This document shows, piece after piece, positions 19,515 through 30,046 of a DNA stretch of 64,000 nt. The notes beneath the pieces are model-generated. The model was not told the origin of the DNA. It saw only the letters and a list, made by a program, of their open reading frames with translations, and did not search any database. Source of the stretch: Pasteurellaceae bacterium LFhippo2. Lineage in GTDB: Bacteria > Pseudomonadota > Gammaproteobacteria > Enterobacterales > Pasteurellaceae. Position 1 is the first letter of the stretch. Every line of letters starts with the position of its first letter. The position numbers were made by a program, and so were the translations under genes. Location: the NCBI GenBank assembly GCA_029852775.1, contig LEKJ01000061.1:101073-165072 (forward strand). Direction: 5' to 3'.

Positions 19515-21257
19515 TTACCTATTCAACAACTCTTTAAAAAAGCCCTGCATACTTAGTTCGATAAAATTACCTTGTTGAACAATTTGCCCTTGTTTCATCA
19601 CCCAAATCTCATCACTCTGTTCAAGATCTTCAACTCTATGGGTAATCATTAAAGTAGTTTTATGGGCATTATTCAGATTTTGTAATGCATTTAAGACCTG
19701 TTGTTCAGATTGCATATCTAAGCTTGCAGTTGGCTCATCAAGTAACAATAAGCTATGTTGGCGTAATAATGCTCGTGCAATTGCAATACGCTGTGCCTGA
19801 CCACCTGAAAGACCAATATTTCCGTCCTGAATTTCACTATCCAAGCCTAAGCGATAAACAAATTCATCTGCCTTAGATAATTTCAATGCTTCTTTTAATT
19901 CAATCTCTGATGAGTGTTGATTACCTAGCATAATATTTTCACGTAACGAGCCTTTAATTAGCTGTGGGTTTTGCCCTACCCACGCTAATTTACTACGCCA
20001 CTCTTCAATATTGAGATCTCGTAACTCAATACCACATACCTTAACACTGCCTTGATAAGCAAGAAAACCAAGTAATAAATTCATTAATGATGATTTACCT
20101 GCTCCACTCTGTCCCACTAAAGCAATACGCTTATTTGTCTCAATTTTAAAATTAAGCAGTTGTGATAATGCCTTACCCTGTGGCGATAAAATGACACAAT
20201 CTGTTGCAACAATCTCAAGTTGCTGATTAGGTAACTTGCTTGATCCTGTGGTTTGTGACTGAATCTCTTCAGTTAAGAAGCTTTCTAGACTATCTGCTGC
20301 ACCAATCGCTGCGGCTTTATCGTGATAATAAACCCCTAACTCACGTAGCGGTTGGTAAAACTCAGGTGCCATCATTAGACAGAAGAAACCGATAAATAGC
20401 GACACACCTAAATCATAGTCGCCAAAATTAATTTCGCCTAAATAGACAAAACCAAAGTAGACCGCCATCACTGCAATCGAAATTGCCGTAAAAAACTCTA
20501 GGACTGCTGATGAAAGGAATGCCATTTTTAGCACATCCATAGTACTAGTACGGAACTCTTCAGTGCGTTGATAAATATTGTCTGTTTGCGCTTTCGCTTG
20601 CCCAAATAGACGAATAGTTTCTAAGCCTTTTAAGCTATCTAAAAACTGCCCACTCAAACGAGATAAAATCCCAATATTTCTTTGATTTGCTTCAGCGGCT
20701 TTAATCCCTGCCAATGCCATAAAGAGCGGTAATAGCGGTAATGTAACAAATAGAATTACCCCTGCAGCCCAGTTAAGTGGAAATACAAAGCAAAGAATAA
20801 CAAGCGGTACAATTACCGATAAAAATTGCTGTGGCAAATAACGCGCGTAGAAATTATGGATATTTTCTACTTGCTCTAACATTAAAGTAGCCCAACTCCC
20901 CGCTGGGCGTTGTTGGATAATCATCGGTCCAACTTGCGCAAGTTTATCAATGATTTGCTGTCTTAGATGCAAACGCAACATCTGCCCCGCTTTAAAACCT
21001 GTACGTTCACGCAACCAAAGCAATAATGCCCTGCCCGCAAAACAGCCTAATAACAGCCCAAGCTCCAAGATAAATTCAGTAGGTGAGCGTTTTAGTGAAA
21101 TCATTTGATGTAGCATTGTGGCCAATAACCACATCTGCCCAATCATCAACAGTGCGCTAAAAGATCCTAACAGCACATTAAGGTAAAGCCATTTTTTGAC
21201 AACTTTTTGTTGCTGGCGAAGCCATTTTTGGAGATGTTTTTGTCGTTGTTTTTCCAT
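19515..21257 (-). CDS. cydD: Heterodimeric ABC exporter subunit CydD
   Basis: This 580-residue inner-membrane protein has six N-terminal membrane helices and an ATPase domain with Walker A GQSGAGKSSL, signature LSGGQAQR and Walker B LLLLDEPTASLD. The motif RPAGSWATLMLEQVENIHNF in the membrane domain is typical of CydD. With CydC it exports cysteine/glutathione and supports cytochrome bd maturation. It is the upstream gene of the pair, and cydAB are not in the window. Confidence 0.93.
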   Translation of the reverse strand: MEKQRQKHLQKWLRQQQKVVKKWLYLNVLLGSFSALLMIGQMWLLATMLHQMISLKRSPTEFILELGLLLGCFAGRALLLWLRERTGFKAGQMLRLHLRQQIIDKLAQVGPMIIQQRPAGSWATLMLEQVENIHNFYARYLPQQFLSVIVPLVILCFVFPLNWAAGVILFVTLPLLPLFMALAGIKAAEANQRNIGILSRLSGQFLDSLKGLETIRLFGQAKAQTDNIYQRTEEFRTSTMDVLKMAFLSSAVLEFFTAISIAVMAVYFGFVYLGEINFGDYDLGVSLFIGFFCLMMAPEFYQPLRELGVYYHDKAAAIGAADSLESFLTEEIQSQTTGSSKLPNQQLEIVATDCVILSPQGKALSQLLNFKIETNKRIALVGQSGAGKSSLMNLLLGFLAYQGSVKVCGIELRDLNIEEWRSKLAWVGQNPQLIKGSLRENIMLGNQHSSEIELKEALKLSKADEFVYRLGLDSEIQDGNIGLSGGQAQRIAIARALLRQHSLLLLDEPTASLDMQSEQQVLNALQNLNNAHKTTLMITHRVEDLEQSDEIWVMKQGQIVQQGNFIELSMQGFFKELLNR

Positions 21258-21301
21258 AGTTAACTATTGTTATAGAATGTAGTGGCTGACTTTGTACGCC
21301 G

Positions 21302-21326
21302 GCGGACACGGGCACCGTGTCCCTAC
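21302..21326. repeat. Type B palindromic repeat
   Basis: A near-perfect palindrome with arms GGACACGG and CCGTGTCC and a CCCTAC end, in the 79-base gap between tamB and cydD. A degenerate type A half (about 21279-21300) precedes it. Confidence 0.82.
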
Positions 21327-21336
21327 AAAAAGAAAA

Positions 21337-24300
21337 TTAATCAAATTCAAAACTATACAGTAAATCAACCGCTTGATTCACACTAGAAACAGACTGTAAA
21401 AATAAGCTAGGCGCTAAACGATAACGTAGAGTCAACTCAGTCAGTGGAGCAAATAAACCAACACCATATTTCACTTTAAATTTTGGAGTTAGACTGCCAC
21501 TTACCACAACTTTCGTATTATCACCAATACCTGCTGTTGTTACATTTAGGTCACTAATACCAAAAGCACTTCCGACTTTACCTACACTCTTACCACTTTT
21601 CGATAGACTCATCCCAATAAGTGCTGCAGCAACTGAGTTACTTGAACCTGCGTCACCATTATTATCCAGTCCACGTCCAGTTAATATATAAGATAAGATC
21701 TGATCTTGTGACATCGATGGTGTTGAGAATAATTTCACATCTAGTGCATCAGCAATGCCCGTTACTTTAACCCCTGCGGTAACTTTGCTGTCTTCGATGG
21801 CTTCTGGGTTTCTGATCGCTTCAATATCTAAACTTGGCTGCGATGGCAATCCAGAAAACGTAATTAGACCTTTACGAATAACAAGGTCTTGACCAAAGGA
21901 CGCAAATGTACCATTTTTCATATTAACTTGACCATATAAGCCTAAGCCTTTATTACCTTGTCGAACTTTAATTGTGCCATTTAAGTCTGTTTTTAGACCA
22001 TAAGCATCAACTTTTACATCATTACCAATATTGATAGCAATATCTGCCTTCACTGCCATTCCAGTATTGGTAATAGGTGCATTTTTATTTGAATTTGCGA
22101 TAGGTAATTGAACACTACGTTTATTTTTCGCAGAACTATCCATAATTACTTCATCACTACTAACGTTTACCGCACTTTCTGGCAATTCTTCAACTTCAAT
22201 TCGAGCCCACGGAATGTCGACTCGACCGCCAAGAATAATTTCTCTCGGAGTTGCTTTTACTTCAATATCAGGACTAACATCAACTTTTGCCATATTAGGA
22301 ATATTAACGCGGAATCGATTTGCTTTAGCACTCACTCGAGTGTACCACGCATCTAATTTTTTCCAGTTGGCATCACCTTCAAGGATTAAATCACTTTCAG
22401 TTGTTTTAATATTACCCTTTAAGGTTGATGTCGCACCATTGAAGTTTAATGCCAAATTACCACCTGTAATATCGAAAGGCATTGCATTCGATTTTGCCAT
22501 TAAACCTGTAAGATTCAGATTACCATATAGCAGCGGTGATAATGCCGTTCCGCCAACAGTTAAACGCGCATTAATATCACCATCGACTTTCTCACCATTA
22601 CTTAATAATGGTGATACTAGTTTCAAGTTAATCTTATCTAAATTGATATTACCTGACAAAGCACGTTTATTAGCAAGATCATTCATAACAAGATCACTTG
22701 TTAAACGCCCATTGTTCTCAATTTTAATATCTGTTTTCAGTTTTAGATTATTATCAGCAATATTCGCATTAATTTTCACAGGCGATAACGTGATCGGAAA
22801 TTGGCTATAGTCCACTTTCTGAACAAATTTAATCGCGTTAGAATTCAACTCCACATTGACCTGTGGTTGCTTATTGGTAAACCAAGCAGCGTCACCTTTT
22901 GCACTCACCACACCTGAAATTTGACTATTTTTATCTAAGTATTCTTGAACCATTGCAAGATCAAACTGCTTGATTTCAAAAGGTACTTTGCCTTCTTTAC
23001 CTGCATTAAAGGACTGCGGGAAACAGACATTTAATTTTGGATTACGCCAACAGTGAGCTGAAACATTCGCGTTAATTTGCTTATTGTTATAGCTTACTTG
23101 AATCGCTTTATCATTTTCCCATTCACCTACAGGCGATTGCACTGCAATATTACTTAGCTGCCCCGACCAAATCTCAGAATTACGATCAAATTTACCCGCA
23201 AGCTGTAAATTCGCGCCAACAGGATCGCCTTTTGAAGTTAATTTTAAGGTATGATTTGTCTCACTTCCTTTTGCTTCGAGATTAGCATTCTCAACTTTTA
23301 TATCGCCATAGCTAAATTGGCGTAGGCCAATAATCACATCACCTTGAATTTGATTTGCAGCTGCGACCTTACCTTTTGCGGTTAAATGTTGAAGCTTTAA
23401 TTCATCATAAGCAACATTATCTGCGGTTAAATCTAAATCAAGCATTGGTTCTGTGAGTTTGCCTTTCATCTTCACATTACCATTGATACTTGCTTTTAAA
23501 TTCGGAACCAAGCCTTGTAAATTAGGCGCTTTAATATCTGCATTAAAGTCTGAGTTATCGCCTAAAACACCTTTTAAATTGATCGTATTAGGACCATAAA
23601 TTAAACTCGCATTTGGGACATTCAGTAGTGTTTTGCTATCTGCTGTTAACTCCCCTTTCAATTGCAAGTTCTTTTGTTGCAGATTACCGTGCAGATCCAT
23701 ATTCGATAGATTTACAGACCAGTCTTGGTGATCTTTCCCACGAGCAGCATAGCCAGCAGTTTCTAATGAGCCTGACAATAAAGCAGCCCATTCTGGTGTT
23801 AATGATTTAGTATTCACACCATTTAGCTTCAATGCTGATTTCCACTCAACACCATCACTCCAATCAACCTTGCCGTTTAGATTTGTAGTTCCTTGTAGTG
23901 CATTTAAAGTTAAATCATCTACGACAAAGTGGGTTAATTCTCCTTTTCCTTTTAACTGTGCGCTACTTTCTGGCAAATTCATACCGCTTGCATTTAGGCT
24001 TGTATCTAATTGATAATTAAGAAGATCGCCTTTTAATGCAATATTCACCTTTTGTAATTTAAGCGGATCTACGCCCTTTTCCGCAATAAACGGATAAGTT
24101 ACTTGATCACTAGCAATGGTTAGATTTAATGGTGTTTTCGGTTCTGCTAATTTTACTGAACCTTTAACTGTCGCTTTAACTGCACCAGCGGTCTGAATAG
24201 CCAAGTTGGTTGAGCCAAATAACTCCCCTGATACAGTAAGCTCCACATTACTCGCTGGAATCTTAAACTCTTTAAGCTCTGACGAATTCGCCTTTAATTT

Positions 24301-25320
24301 CCAATTAAGCGGGTAATTTCCACTTAATTTTAATGAACCATTACCAACAACATTACCTTTATCCGTTTGAATATCCAATTTAGATAAAGTCACAGATTCT
24401 TCATTTGATTTTGCTTGTAGTGCAATTAATGGCGCTTTTAAGATTGAAGTCGGCTTCGCGTCACTACCATCTTTATTTTTAACTTTCTGCAAGACGGCAA
24501 TATTCGTTGCTTTAAATTCCGGTATATCAAAATTTAAAGGCAATTTAATGGGATCTAGTTTTGTTAACAATGGTTTCGCTAATTGCTCTTTTATTGCTTT
24601 CCAATCCGCTCCACGTTTAGCTTCTTTGATGTTTTCTTTCTTTTCTTGGAGCTTATCTTTAACTTCTTCTGGCTCTAAAGATAATGTTAAGCCATCAATC
24701 AAAGTTGGACTTAAATTAATATCCTTGTCTTTGCCACTCACACCAGAATGAAAATGTTTTAAAGCAATATCCATTCCATCCACTGTTACATTCAAATTAT
24801 CAATAGATAGATTTTTAGCAGAAACGCTAATTGGTAAGCGAATATCACCGCTTGTTGCTTGCTCATCTTTCTTAGACTTAGGTAATTTTTTGGTATCAAC
24901 AATAATAGATGTATCTTTTAAGGCAAGATTTTCAACACACGCTTCTCTATCCATAATGCATTGGAAACCAATATGCAGATCGGCTTGACCTACATTAATA
25001 TCCAAACCATCCATTTGAAAACGAGTATCTGCAAGAGTTAAACCGTCTTGCAAGCTTCCTTCTACTTTTCCAACAGAAAGTTGATCAACAAATTTATCAG
25101 CTAAACTAAGAGCCGTTCTCTGTCCATATCCAGTCGAAAGGAATAATATAGGAGCTATAATAATGAGCAATAGCAACAATAAAGCACACCAAAACCAACG
25201 TAGCTTAGAACGTTTTTTCGGTGATTCTACTTGTTTAGCCTGTTTTTCATCTAAAACAGATTGCTCTACTACAGAGTCTTGCTGTAGTTCGGTAGTCTCT
25301 TGTAGTTGTCCATTACTCAT
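21337..25320 (-). CDS. tamB: Translocation and assembly module subunit TamB
   Basis: This very large protein (1327 residues) has one N-terminal membrane anchor (about 40-65) after a charged cytoplasmic lead. A long periplasmic region rich in beta repeats follows, with a C-terminal TamB (DUF490) domain containing GTFASFGQDLVIRKGLITFSGLP and LSYILTGRGLD near residues 1145-1225. It spans the periplasm and, with TamA, takes part in outer-membrane protein insertion and lipid transport. It starts 12 bases after tamA; the pair is an operon. Confidence 0.94.
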   Translation of the reverse strand: MSNGQLQETTELQQDSVVEQSVLDEKQAKQVESPKKRSKLRWFWCALLLLLLIIIAPILFLSTGYGQRTALSLADKFVDQLSVGKVEGSLQDGLTLADTRFQMDGLDINVGQADLHIGFQCIMDREACVENLALKDTSIIVDTKKLPKSKKDEQATSGDIRLPISVSAKNLSIDNLNVTVDGMDIALKHFHSGVSGKDKDINLSPTLIDGLTLSLEPEEVKDKLQEKKENIKEAKRGADWKAIKEQLAKPLLTKLDPIKLPLNFDIPEFKATNIAVLQKVKNKDGSDAKPTSILKAPLIALQAKSNEESVTLSKLDIQTDKGNVVGNGSLKLSGNYPLNWKLKANSSELKEFKIPASNVELTVSGELFGSTNLAIQTAGAVKATVKGSVKLAEPKTPLNLTIASDQVTYPFIAEKGVDPLKLQKVNIALKGDLLNYQLDTSLNASGMNLPESSAQLKGKGELTHFVVDDLTLNALQGTTNLNGKVDWSDGVEWKSALKLNGVNTKSLTPEWAALLSGSLETAGYAARGKDHQDWSVNLSNMDLHGNLQQKNLQLKGELTADSKTLLNVPNASLIYGPNTINLKGVLGDNSDFNADIKAPNLQGLVPNLKASINGNVKMKGKLTEPMLDLDLTADNVAYDELKLQHLTAKGKVAAANQIQGDVIIGLRQFSYGDIKVENANLEAKGSETNHTLKLTSKGDPVGANLQLAGKFDRNSEIWSGQLSNIAVQSPVGEWENDKAIQVSYNNKQINANVSAHCWRNPKLNVCFPQSFNAGKEGKVPFEIKQFDLAMVQEYLDKNSQISGVVSAKGDAAWFTNKQPQVNVELNSNAIKFVQKVDYSQFPITLSPVKINANIADNNLKLKTDIKIENNGRLTSDLVMNDLANKRALSGNINLDKINLKLVSPLLSNGEKVDGDINARLTVGGTALSPLLYGNLNLTGLMAKSNAMPFDITGGNLALNFNGATSTLKGNIKTTESDLILEGDANWKKLDAWYTRVSAKANRFRVNIPNMAKVDVSPDIEVKATPREIILGGRVDIPWARIEVEELPESAVNVSSDEVIMDSSAKNKRSVQLPIANSNKNAPITNTGMAVKADIAINIGNDVKVDAYGLKTDLNGTIKVRQGNKGLGLYGQVNMKNGTFASFGQDLVIRKGLITFSGLPSQPSLDIEAIRNPEAIEDSKVTAGVKVTGIADALDVKLFSTPSMSQDQILSYILTGRGLDNNGDAGSSNSVAAALIGMSLSKSGKSVGKVGSAFGISDLNVTTAGIGDNTKVVVSGSLTPKFKVKYGVGLFAPLTELTLRYRLAPSLFLQSVSSVNQAVDLLYSFEFD

Positions 25321-25332
25321 AATATGTACCTA

Positions 25333-27066
25333 TTATAATTCTGAGCCTAAACCAATATAGAATTGCACACCTTTTTGGTTATTCGGCGAACGTACAGGTG
25401 TGGCAAGATCGAACTTGATCGCACCAATTGGTGACGCCCAACGAACACCCACACCTACCCCAGAATGTAATTCTTTACCTTTAAAGTGACGTGAGCTTAA
25501 GCCTGTATCATAGAATACAGCCCCCCACCAGTTTGGATAAACCTGATATTGATATTCCGCAGAACCCGTTGCTAAATGAGAACCACCGCTTAATTTACCA
25601 GCAGAATCCAATGGCGAAATTTTCTTATAGCCAAAGCCACGGACACTCATATCCCCCCCCGCAAAATAACGTAGGGTCGGAGTGATACGATTAAATTCTC
25701 CTGCATTTAAATAGCCGACTTCACCACGCAACACAAAACGGTGATTAGAAAAATAGGTGCGAATCCAAGCTGTTGACGCTTTAAAACTATAGAAATTTAC
25801 ATCCGAAGCCCATAACTTACTACCCCAATTGACGGTTAACTTTTGAGAATCGCCCCATAATGGAAAGCGATTACCGTCACTACGAGTACGATTAACTGAA
25901 GCTGTCGGATAAAGTAAAAGCGTTTTAGTTCGTGGTTCCATACCTTGCTGGAATGAGTCATAACGAGCCTTCATCCCCAATGAAAAGGCCCAGCCTGTTT
26001 CGTGATTCCAGAAACGCTGGAAGCCTAAGTGCGCACCTGTTGCCTTAGTATCATTCTGATCTTCGTGGTTAATTCCACCTGAAAATTGGTAATAATAGTG
26101 CAATGGATTTGATTTAACTGGAATGTTGTAACCAAATTCAAAACTTTGCTCCGGTTTAGAAATAAAAGTATTCGTCTCTAAACTATGCCCACGATCATTA
26201 ATCCACGGCTTTTTCCAGTTAAATTGTAGACGTGGGCCAACATCTGTCGCATAGCCAATACCGATCTCCATTAAATTTTTCTTTCTTGGTTGAAGCAATA
26301 CGTTTAAGTCGACAGTTTTTTCTTTTTCATTTATATCTGGCTCAACAAGCACGGAACTAAACCAGTTACTTGAAGTGTAGTCACTTGATAATTTCGAAAG
26401 ATCGTTAATATAGTAATCATCACCAGACTGAATACGTAAAATATTACGCATATAGTCTTCGCGGATTTGACTATTAGTAAAAGTAATATCGCCATACTTA
26501 TAACGCACACCGCTATCGTAGCCTAAACGCCAGTCAGCAAGGTGTTCTTTAGGATAAACTTCTAAACGATGGGTCGTCCAAATACCATCAAAATAACCTT
26601 TTGATTGGGCTAATTTCTCTAAGTTACTTTTGAAACCATCATAAGTTTCGTGATTAAGGATAGTTCCTTCTGCTGGAACATCTTTTTCGACAAGTTTTAT
26701 ATAGTCTTGATCTGTAACTAAGCCACCAGAGATTTTAATATCTCGCTCATCTAATTTTACAGGTTGATCAAGCTGAACATTTAAAACTAATAAATCTAGC
26801 TTACCTTTACGGGGAGTCTGTATAAATTGAAACTTTGAGTTGTAGTAACCTTTAGCACGTAAAGCTTTATCTACAGTTTCTTGCACTAGATATTGATAGC
26901 GCTCAGAACCATCAGCGTTCTCAGCGTCGAGTTGAGATAAGAAAATCCGTACATTCTCAGAAAGATCTTTTTGATCAATCCCTTTCACTTCTAATTCAAC
27001 GGTCTGCTTGGCAAATGCGGTACTACTCAATACCAATAAAGCTAAATAATGAAGTTTTGTTCTCAT
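25333..27066 (-). CDS. tamA: Translocation and assembly module subunit TamA
   Basis: This 577-residue Omp85-family protein has a signal peptide ending near SSTAFA (about residue 19). Three POTRA domains follow to about residue 265, then a C-terminal 16-stranded barrel with the Omp85 motif FAGGDMSVRGFGYKKISP (about 475-492). The final residues end in a barrel-type C-terminus. It works with TamB in outer-membrane assembly. It is upstream of tamB in a tight operon with yibQ and envC nearby on the same strand. Confidence 0.94.
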   Translation of the reverse strand: MRTKLHYLALLVLSSTAFAKQTVELEVKGIDQKDLSENVRIFLSQLDAENADGSERYQYLVQETVDKALRAKGYYNSKFQFIQTPRKGKLDLLVLNVQLDQPVKLDERDIKISGGLVTDQDYIKLVEKDVPAEGTILNHETYDGFKSNLEKLAQSKGYFDGIWTTHRLEVYPKEHLADWRLGYDSGVRYKYGDITFTNSQIREDYMRNILRIQSGDDYYINDLSKLSSDYTSSNWFSSVLVEPDINEKEKTVDLNVLLQPRKKNLMEIGIGYATDVGPRLQFNWKKPWINDRGHSLETNTFISKPEQSFEFGYNIPVKSNPLHYYYQFSGGINHEDQNDTKATGAHLGFQRFWNHETGWAFSLGMKARYDSFQQGMEPRTKTLLLYPTASVNRTRSDGNRFPLWGDSQKLTVNWGSKLWASDVNFYSFKASTAWIRTYFSNHRFVLRGEVGYLNAGEFNRITPTLRYFAGGDMSVRGFGYKKISPLDSAGKLSGGSHLATGSAEYQYQVYPNWWGAVFYDTGLSSRHFKGKELHSGVGVGVRWASPIGAIKFDLATPVRSPNNQKGVQFYIGLGSEL

Positions 27067-27089
27067 AGATTTTCTCGTTGTTTTTCTGT

Positions 27090-27935
27090 TTAATCTTTTG
27101 GTACACCACGTAATAAAGGTACATAATCAAAAGGAGGCAATGATGTCAGTGCAGGCTCCGTACCAAAATGAAAAATAAATGGTTTTATAGGCGTTACTTG
27201 TTCATTCCGCCATAAGCTACTAATACTCACTAACTGAATATCTTGCGGTAAATTCGCAATACCTTTTTCTAGTACTGCAATACTATTTTTACGAGGGTGA
27301 CCAATAATAATTGCTACACCGTGCTTACGACTATAATTGATAGCCGCTTGAAATTGGCGTTGGACATCCGCAAGCTCATCGCTATCATCTAAAAAAATAT
27401 GACGCTCTAGCGCTTTCACCCCAAATTCTTTAGCCGTTTCAACAGCTACACTATCACCAGCTGTTTTGCTATCTAAGAAAAATAGTTTTTGGTGTTCTAG
27501 TGCCTTCATCAGATATTGCATACTTGCTTTATCCGTTGTTGCACGGCTACCCATATGATTATTTAAGCCAATTGCATAAGGCACATTTTGCTTTGCTTGC
27601 TCAACCAAATCCGCAATTTGCTCTTCACTCATTCCAACAAACAACGCACCACTTTCAATAGGTTGCTTGTTTTTGGGCTCCATCGGTAAATGAATCAAAA
27701 CATCACGATTTTGTTTAAACGCCTGTTCTGCCCTTGCTTTTGCATTAGGTGCGACCGGAATGATTGCGACATTGACTTCTTTTGGCAAAGCATAAATCGC
27801 ACTGTCTTCTTTGCTTCGATAGCCAATATCATCAATGACAATCGCTAATCTATTAGCCCAACTATTCGGGCTAAATAAACTAATAATCAACAGGATAAGA
27901 TAAACTACAGACCCACATTTTGTGAATTTGTTCAT
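27090..27935 (-). CDS. yibQ: Divergent polysaccharide deacetylase YibQ
   Basis: This 281-residue protein has a signal peptide (cleavage near SWA-NRLA, about residue 28). The family motif RLAIVIDDIGYR opens the fold, and VNVAIIPVAPNA, VLIHLPMEP, GLNNHMGSRAT and IIIGHPR are typical of the DUF610 polysaccharide deacetylase group. It is probably periplasmic and acts on a cell-wall glycan, but the substrate is unknown. It follows envC by 13 bases, the order seen in E. coli (envC-yibQ), so the two are likely co-transcribed. Confidence 0.9.
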   Translation of the reverse strand: MNKFTKCGSVVYLILLIISLFSPNSWANRLAIVIDDIGYRSKEDSAIYALPKEVNVAIIPVAPNAKARAEQAFKQNRDVLIHLPMEPKNKQPIESGALFVGMSEEQIADLVEQAKQNVPYAIGLNNHMGSRATTDKASMQYLMKALEHQKLFFLDSKTAGDSVAVETAKEFGVKALERHIFLDDSDELADVQRQFQAAINYSRKHGVAIIIGHPRKNSIAVLEKGIANLPQDIQLVSISSLWRNEQVTPIKPFIFHFGTEPALTSLPPFDYVPLLRGVPKD

Positions 27936-27948
27936 TCGATTTGCCTAA

Positions 27949-29145
27949 TTATTTTAACCAACGAGAAGGATTAACGGCCTGACCTTTACGACGAATTTCA
28001 AAATAAAGAGCTGCTCGGCTTTGACCACCTGAGTTACCAACACTTGCAATGGTTTGCCCTGCTTGGATTCTAGCCCCTTTACGTACAGAAACAGATTGAT
28101 TATAGCCATACAGAGACATATCACCATTACCGTGGTCAATTACTACAACTTGACCATAGCCTTGTAACCAGTCTGCTAAAATCACACGCCCGCCAGCAAT
28201 CGCTCGAACTGGAGTACCCGCAGCAGCTTGAATAACAATACCACTCCATTTTATTTCACCCATTTGAGTTGAACCAAAATGGTTAGAAATTTTACCCGCC
28301 ACAGGCATACTATACTTACCAGAACCTAAACCGCTACCCGCACGAACCTGCTGTTTCTCTTGTTCTGTTGCTTGGCGTTTTTCTTCGGTATTCTTTTTCT
28401 GTTCAAGTTTAGCAATGTCTTTCTTTTCTTGCGCAGCCGCTTCACTTGCAGCTCGTGCTAACTTATTACGAAGGGCATTTTCATTAGCTTTCAAGTCATC
28501 TAAACGACTTTGATCTTGCGCTAACGTTTTATCTAATGAACGAATGGTGCTTTCACGTTCATTTTTCACTTTTTGAAGATCTTTCTCTTGCTTTTTCTGT
28601 TCATTTAATTGAGTTTGTTGACCTTTTTGCTGACCACGTAACTCATCACGACGAGCTTTTAATTCTTCTTGAGTTCGGCGTAGCTCATAAATAGCGTCAA
28701 TACGTACTTGATTCATATGCTCATAATAAGCACTCATACGATCCGCATTTTTAGCGTCTTCAGATAATAAACGTTCAATAATAGAAGGATGTATTCCCGA
28801 ACGGTATGCAGAATCTAATTGCTCTTTTAATTTCTCTTTTTGCTCAATTTCTTGCTTTTCTAACCGCTTGATCTCTTGTTCCGTACGTTGAATCGCTTGG
28901 CGCGTTTCCGATAGCGTCATTTGGGTTTTCTTTAAATCCGTCAACACCTTACCCATTTCTAACTCTTGGGTTTTAAGTGTCGATTGCAGACTATCGCGTT
29001 TTTTCTTTTGCTCGGCGATTTTAGTTTGCTGCTGCTGGATCTTTTGCTGAATTTGAGACAGGTCGTTATTGGCTTGAGCATATTGCGTTGCTAGCCCAAA
29101 ACAAGAAAGGGATAAAATGAGAGAAAGATGATAATAACGTTTCAC
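27949..29145 (-). CDS. envC: Murein hydrolase activator EnvC
   Basis: This 398-residue protein has a signal peptide (about 1-25), a long coiled coil rich in Gln, Lys and Glu (about 28-265), and a C-terminal LytM/M23-type domain (about 275-398) with GEIKWSGIVIQAAAGTPVRAI and VIDHGNGDMSLYGYNQ. The LytM zinc ligands are incomplete, as expected for EnvC, which has no activity of its own. It activates AmiA/AmiB amidases at the septum, recruited by FtsEX. Confidence 0.94.
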   Translation of the reverse strand: MKRYYHLSLILSLSCFGLATQYAQANNDLSQIQQKIQQQQTKIAEQKKKRDSLQSTLKTQELEMGKVLTDLKKTQMTLSETRQAIQRTEQEIKRLEKQEIEQKEKLKEQLDSAYRSGIHPSIIERLLSEDAKNADRMSAYYEHMNQVRIDAIYELRRTQEELKARRDELRGQQKGQQTQLNEQKKQEKDLQKVKNERESTIRSLDKTLAQDQSRLDDLKANENALRNKLARAASEAAAQEKKDIAKLEQKKNTEEKRQATEQEKQQVRAGSGLGSGKYSMPVAGKISNHFGSTQMGEIKWSGIVIQAAAGTPVRAIAGGRVILADWLQGYGQVVVIDHGNGDMSLYGYNQSVSVRKGARIQAGQTIASVGNSGGQSRAALYFEIRRKGQAVNPSRWLK

Positions 29146-29313
29146 GAAAAAATCCTAACCGAAATCAAATGATTATATATAAAATGAGCTATTTTAAACG
29201 CTAATTGACCAAATGACTATATATTTATGATTTTTGGGCGAATACGCAATTCATCTGATGAATATCTAAAGCCATTCAGTTAGAATAAGCAAAAATAACT
29301 AAAAAGGAGTTTT

Positions 29314-29796
29314 ATGAGCACATTTACTCATATTAACCAAAACGGCGAAGCCAATATGGTTGATGTTTCAATGAAACAAGAAACTGTTCGCGAAGCGAGA
29401 GCGGAATCTTTCGTCACAATGAATCCTGAAACCTTACAAATGATCGTTTCTGGCAATCACCATAAAGGCGATGTTTTTGCCACAGCTCGTATCGCGGGAA
29501 TCCAAGCTGCAAAACGTACTTGGGAACTTATTCCGCTTTGCCATCCACTTTTACTTTCTAAAGTAGAAGTTCAATTAGAAGCATTACCAGAAAGCAACCA
29601 AGTTCGCATTGAATCACTTTGCAAATTGACAGGTAAAACAGGTGTTGAAATGGAAGCATTGACTGCCGCAAGCGTTGCAGCATTAACTATTTATGATATG
29701 TGTAAGGCTGTTCAGAAAGATATGGTGATTGGTCCTACTCGCTTATTACACAAAAGTGGCGGAAAATCTGGCGATTTTAATTTCAAGGCAGAATAA
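29314..29796 (+). CDS. moaC: Cyclic pyranopterin monophosphate synthase MoaC
   Basis: This 160-residue hexameric enzyme of molybdenum cofactor synthesis has the motifs [29 protein letters not shown] (about 51-79) and [23 protein letters not shown] (about 110-132) that make the active site, plus a C-terminal KSGGKSGDF. It converts the GTP-derived cyclic intermediate made by MoaA to cPMP. It heads a moaC-moaD-moaE operon. moaA and moaB are not adjacent; the upstream gene is envC on the other strand. The ribosome site is AAAGGAG. Confidence 0.96.
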   Translation: MSTFTHINQNGEANMVDVSMKQETVREARAESFVTMNPETLQMIVSGNHHKGDVFATARIAGIQAAKRTWELIPLCHPLLLSKVEVQLEALPESNQVRIESLCKLTGKTGVEMEALTAASVAALTIYDMCKAVQKDMVIGPTRLLHKSGGKSGDFNFKAE

Positions 29797-29799
29797 ATT

Positions 29800-30045
29800 A
29801 TGATTAAAGTACTCTTTTTCGCCCAAACTCGTGAGTTAGTTGGGCTTGATGAATTAACTGTAGAAGCAACATTTTCAACCGCTGAAGAACTTCGCCAACA
29901 TTTGAGCGAACAAGGCAATAAATGGGCATTAGCACTTGAAGCGGGAAAATTATTAGTCGCAATTAACCAAACTATTTTACCACTTTCAGCTGAAATCAAA
30001 GATGGCGATGAAGTTGCGTTTTTCCCGCCAGTTACTGGGGGTTAA
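29800..30045 (+). CDS. moaD: Molybdopterin synthase sulfur carrier subunit MoaD
   Basis: This 81-residue beta-grasp (ubiquitin-like) protein ends in the essential Gly-Gly (FFPPVTGG) that is adenylated and thiocarboxylated. It delivers sulfur to cPMP in the MoaD2-MoaE2 complex. It starts three bases after moaC and is followed by moaE after one base, so the three are tightly coupled. Confidence 0.95.
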   Translation: MIKVLFFAQTRELVGLDELTVEATFSTAEELRQHLSEQGNKWALALEAGKLLVAINQTILPLSAEIKDGDEVAFFPPVTGG

Positions 30046-30046
30046 A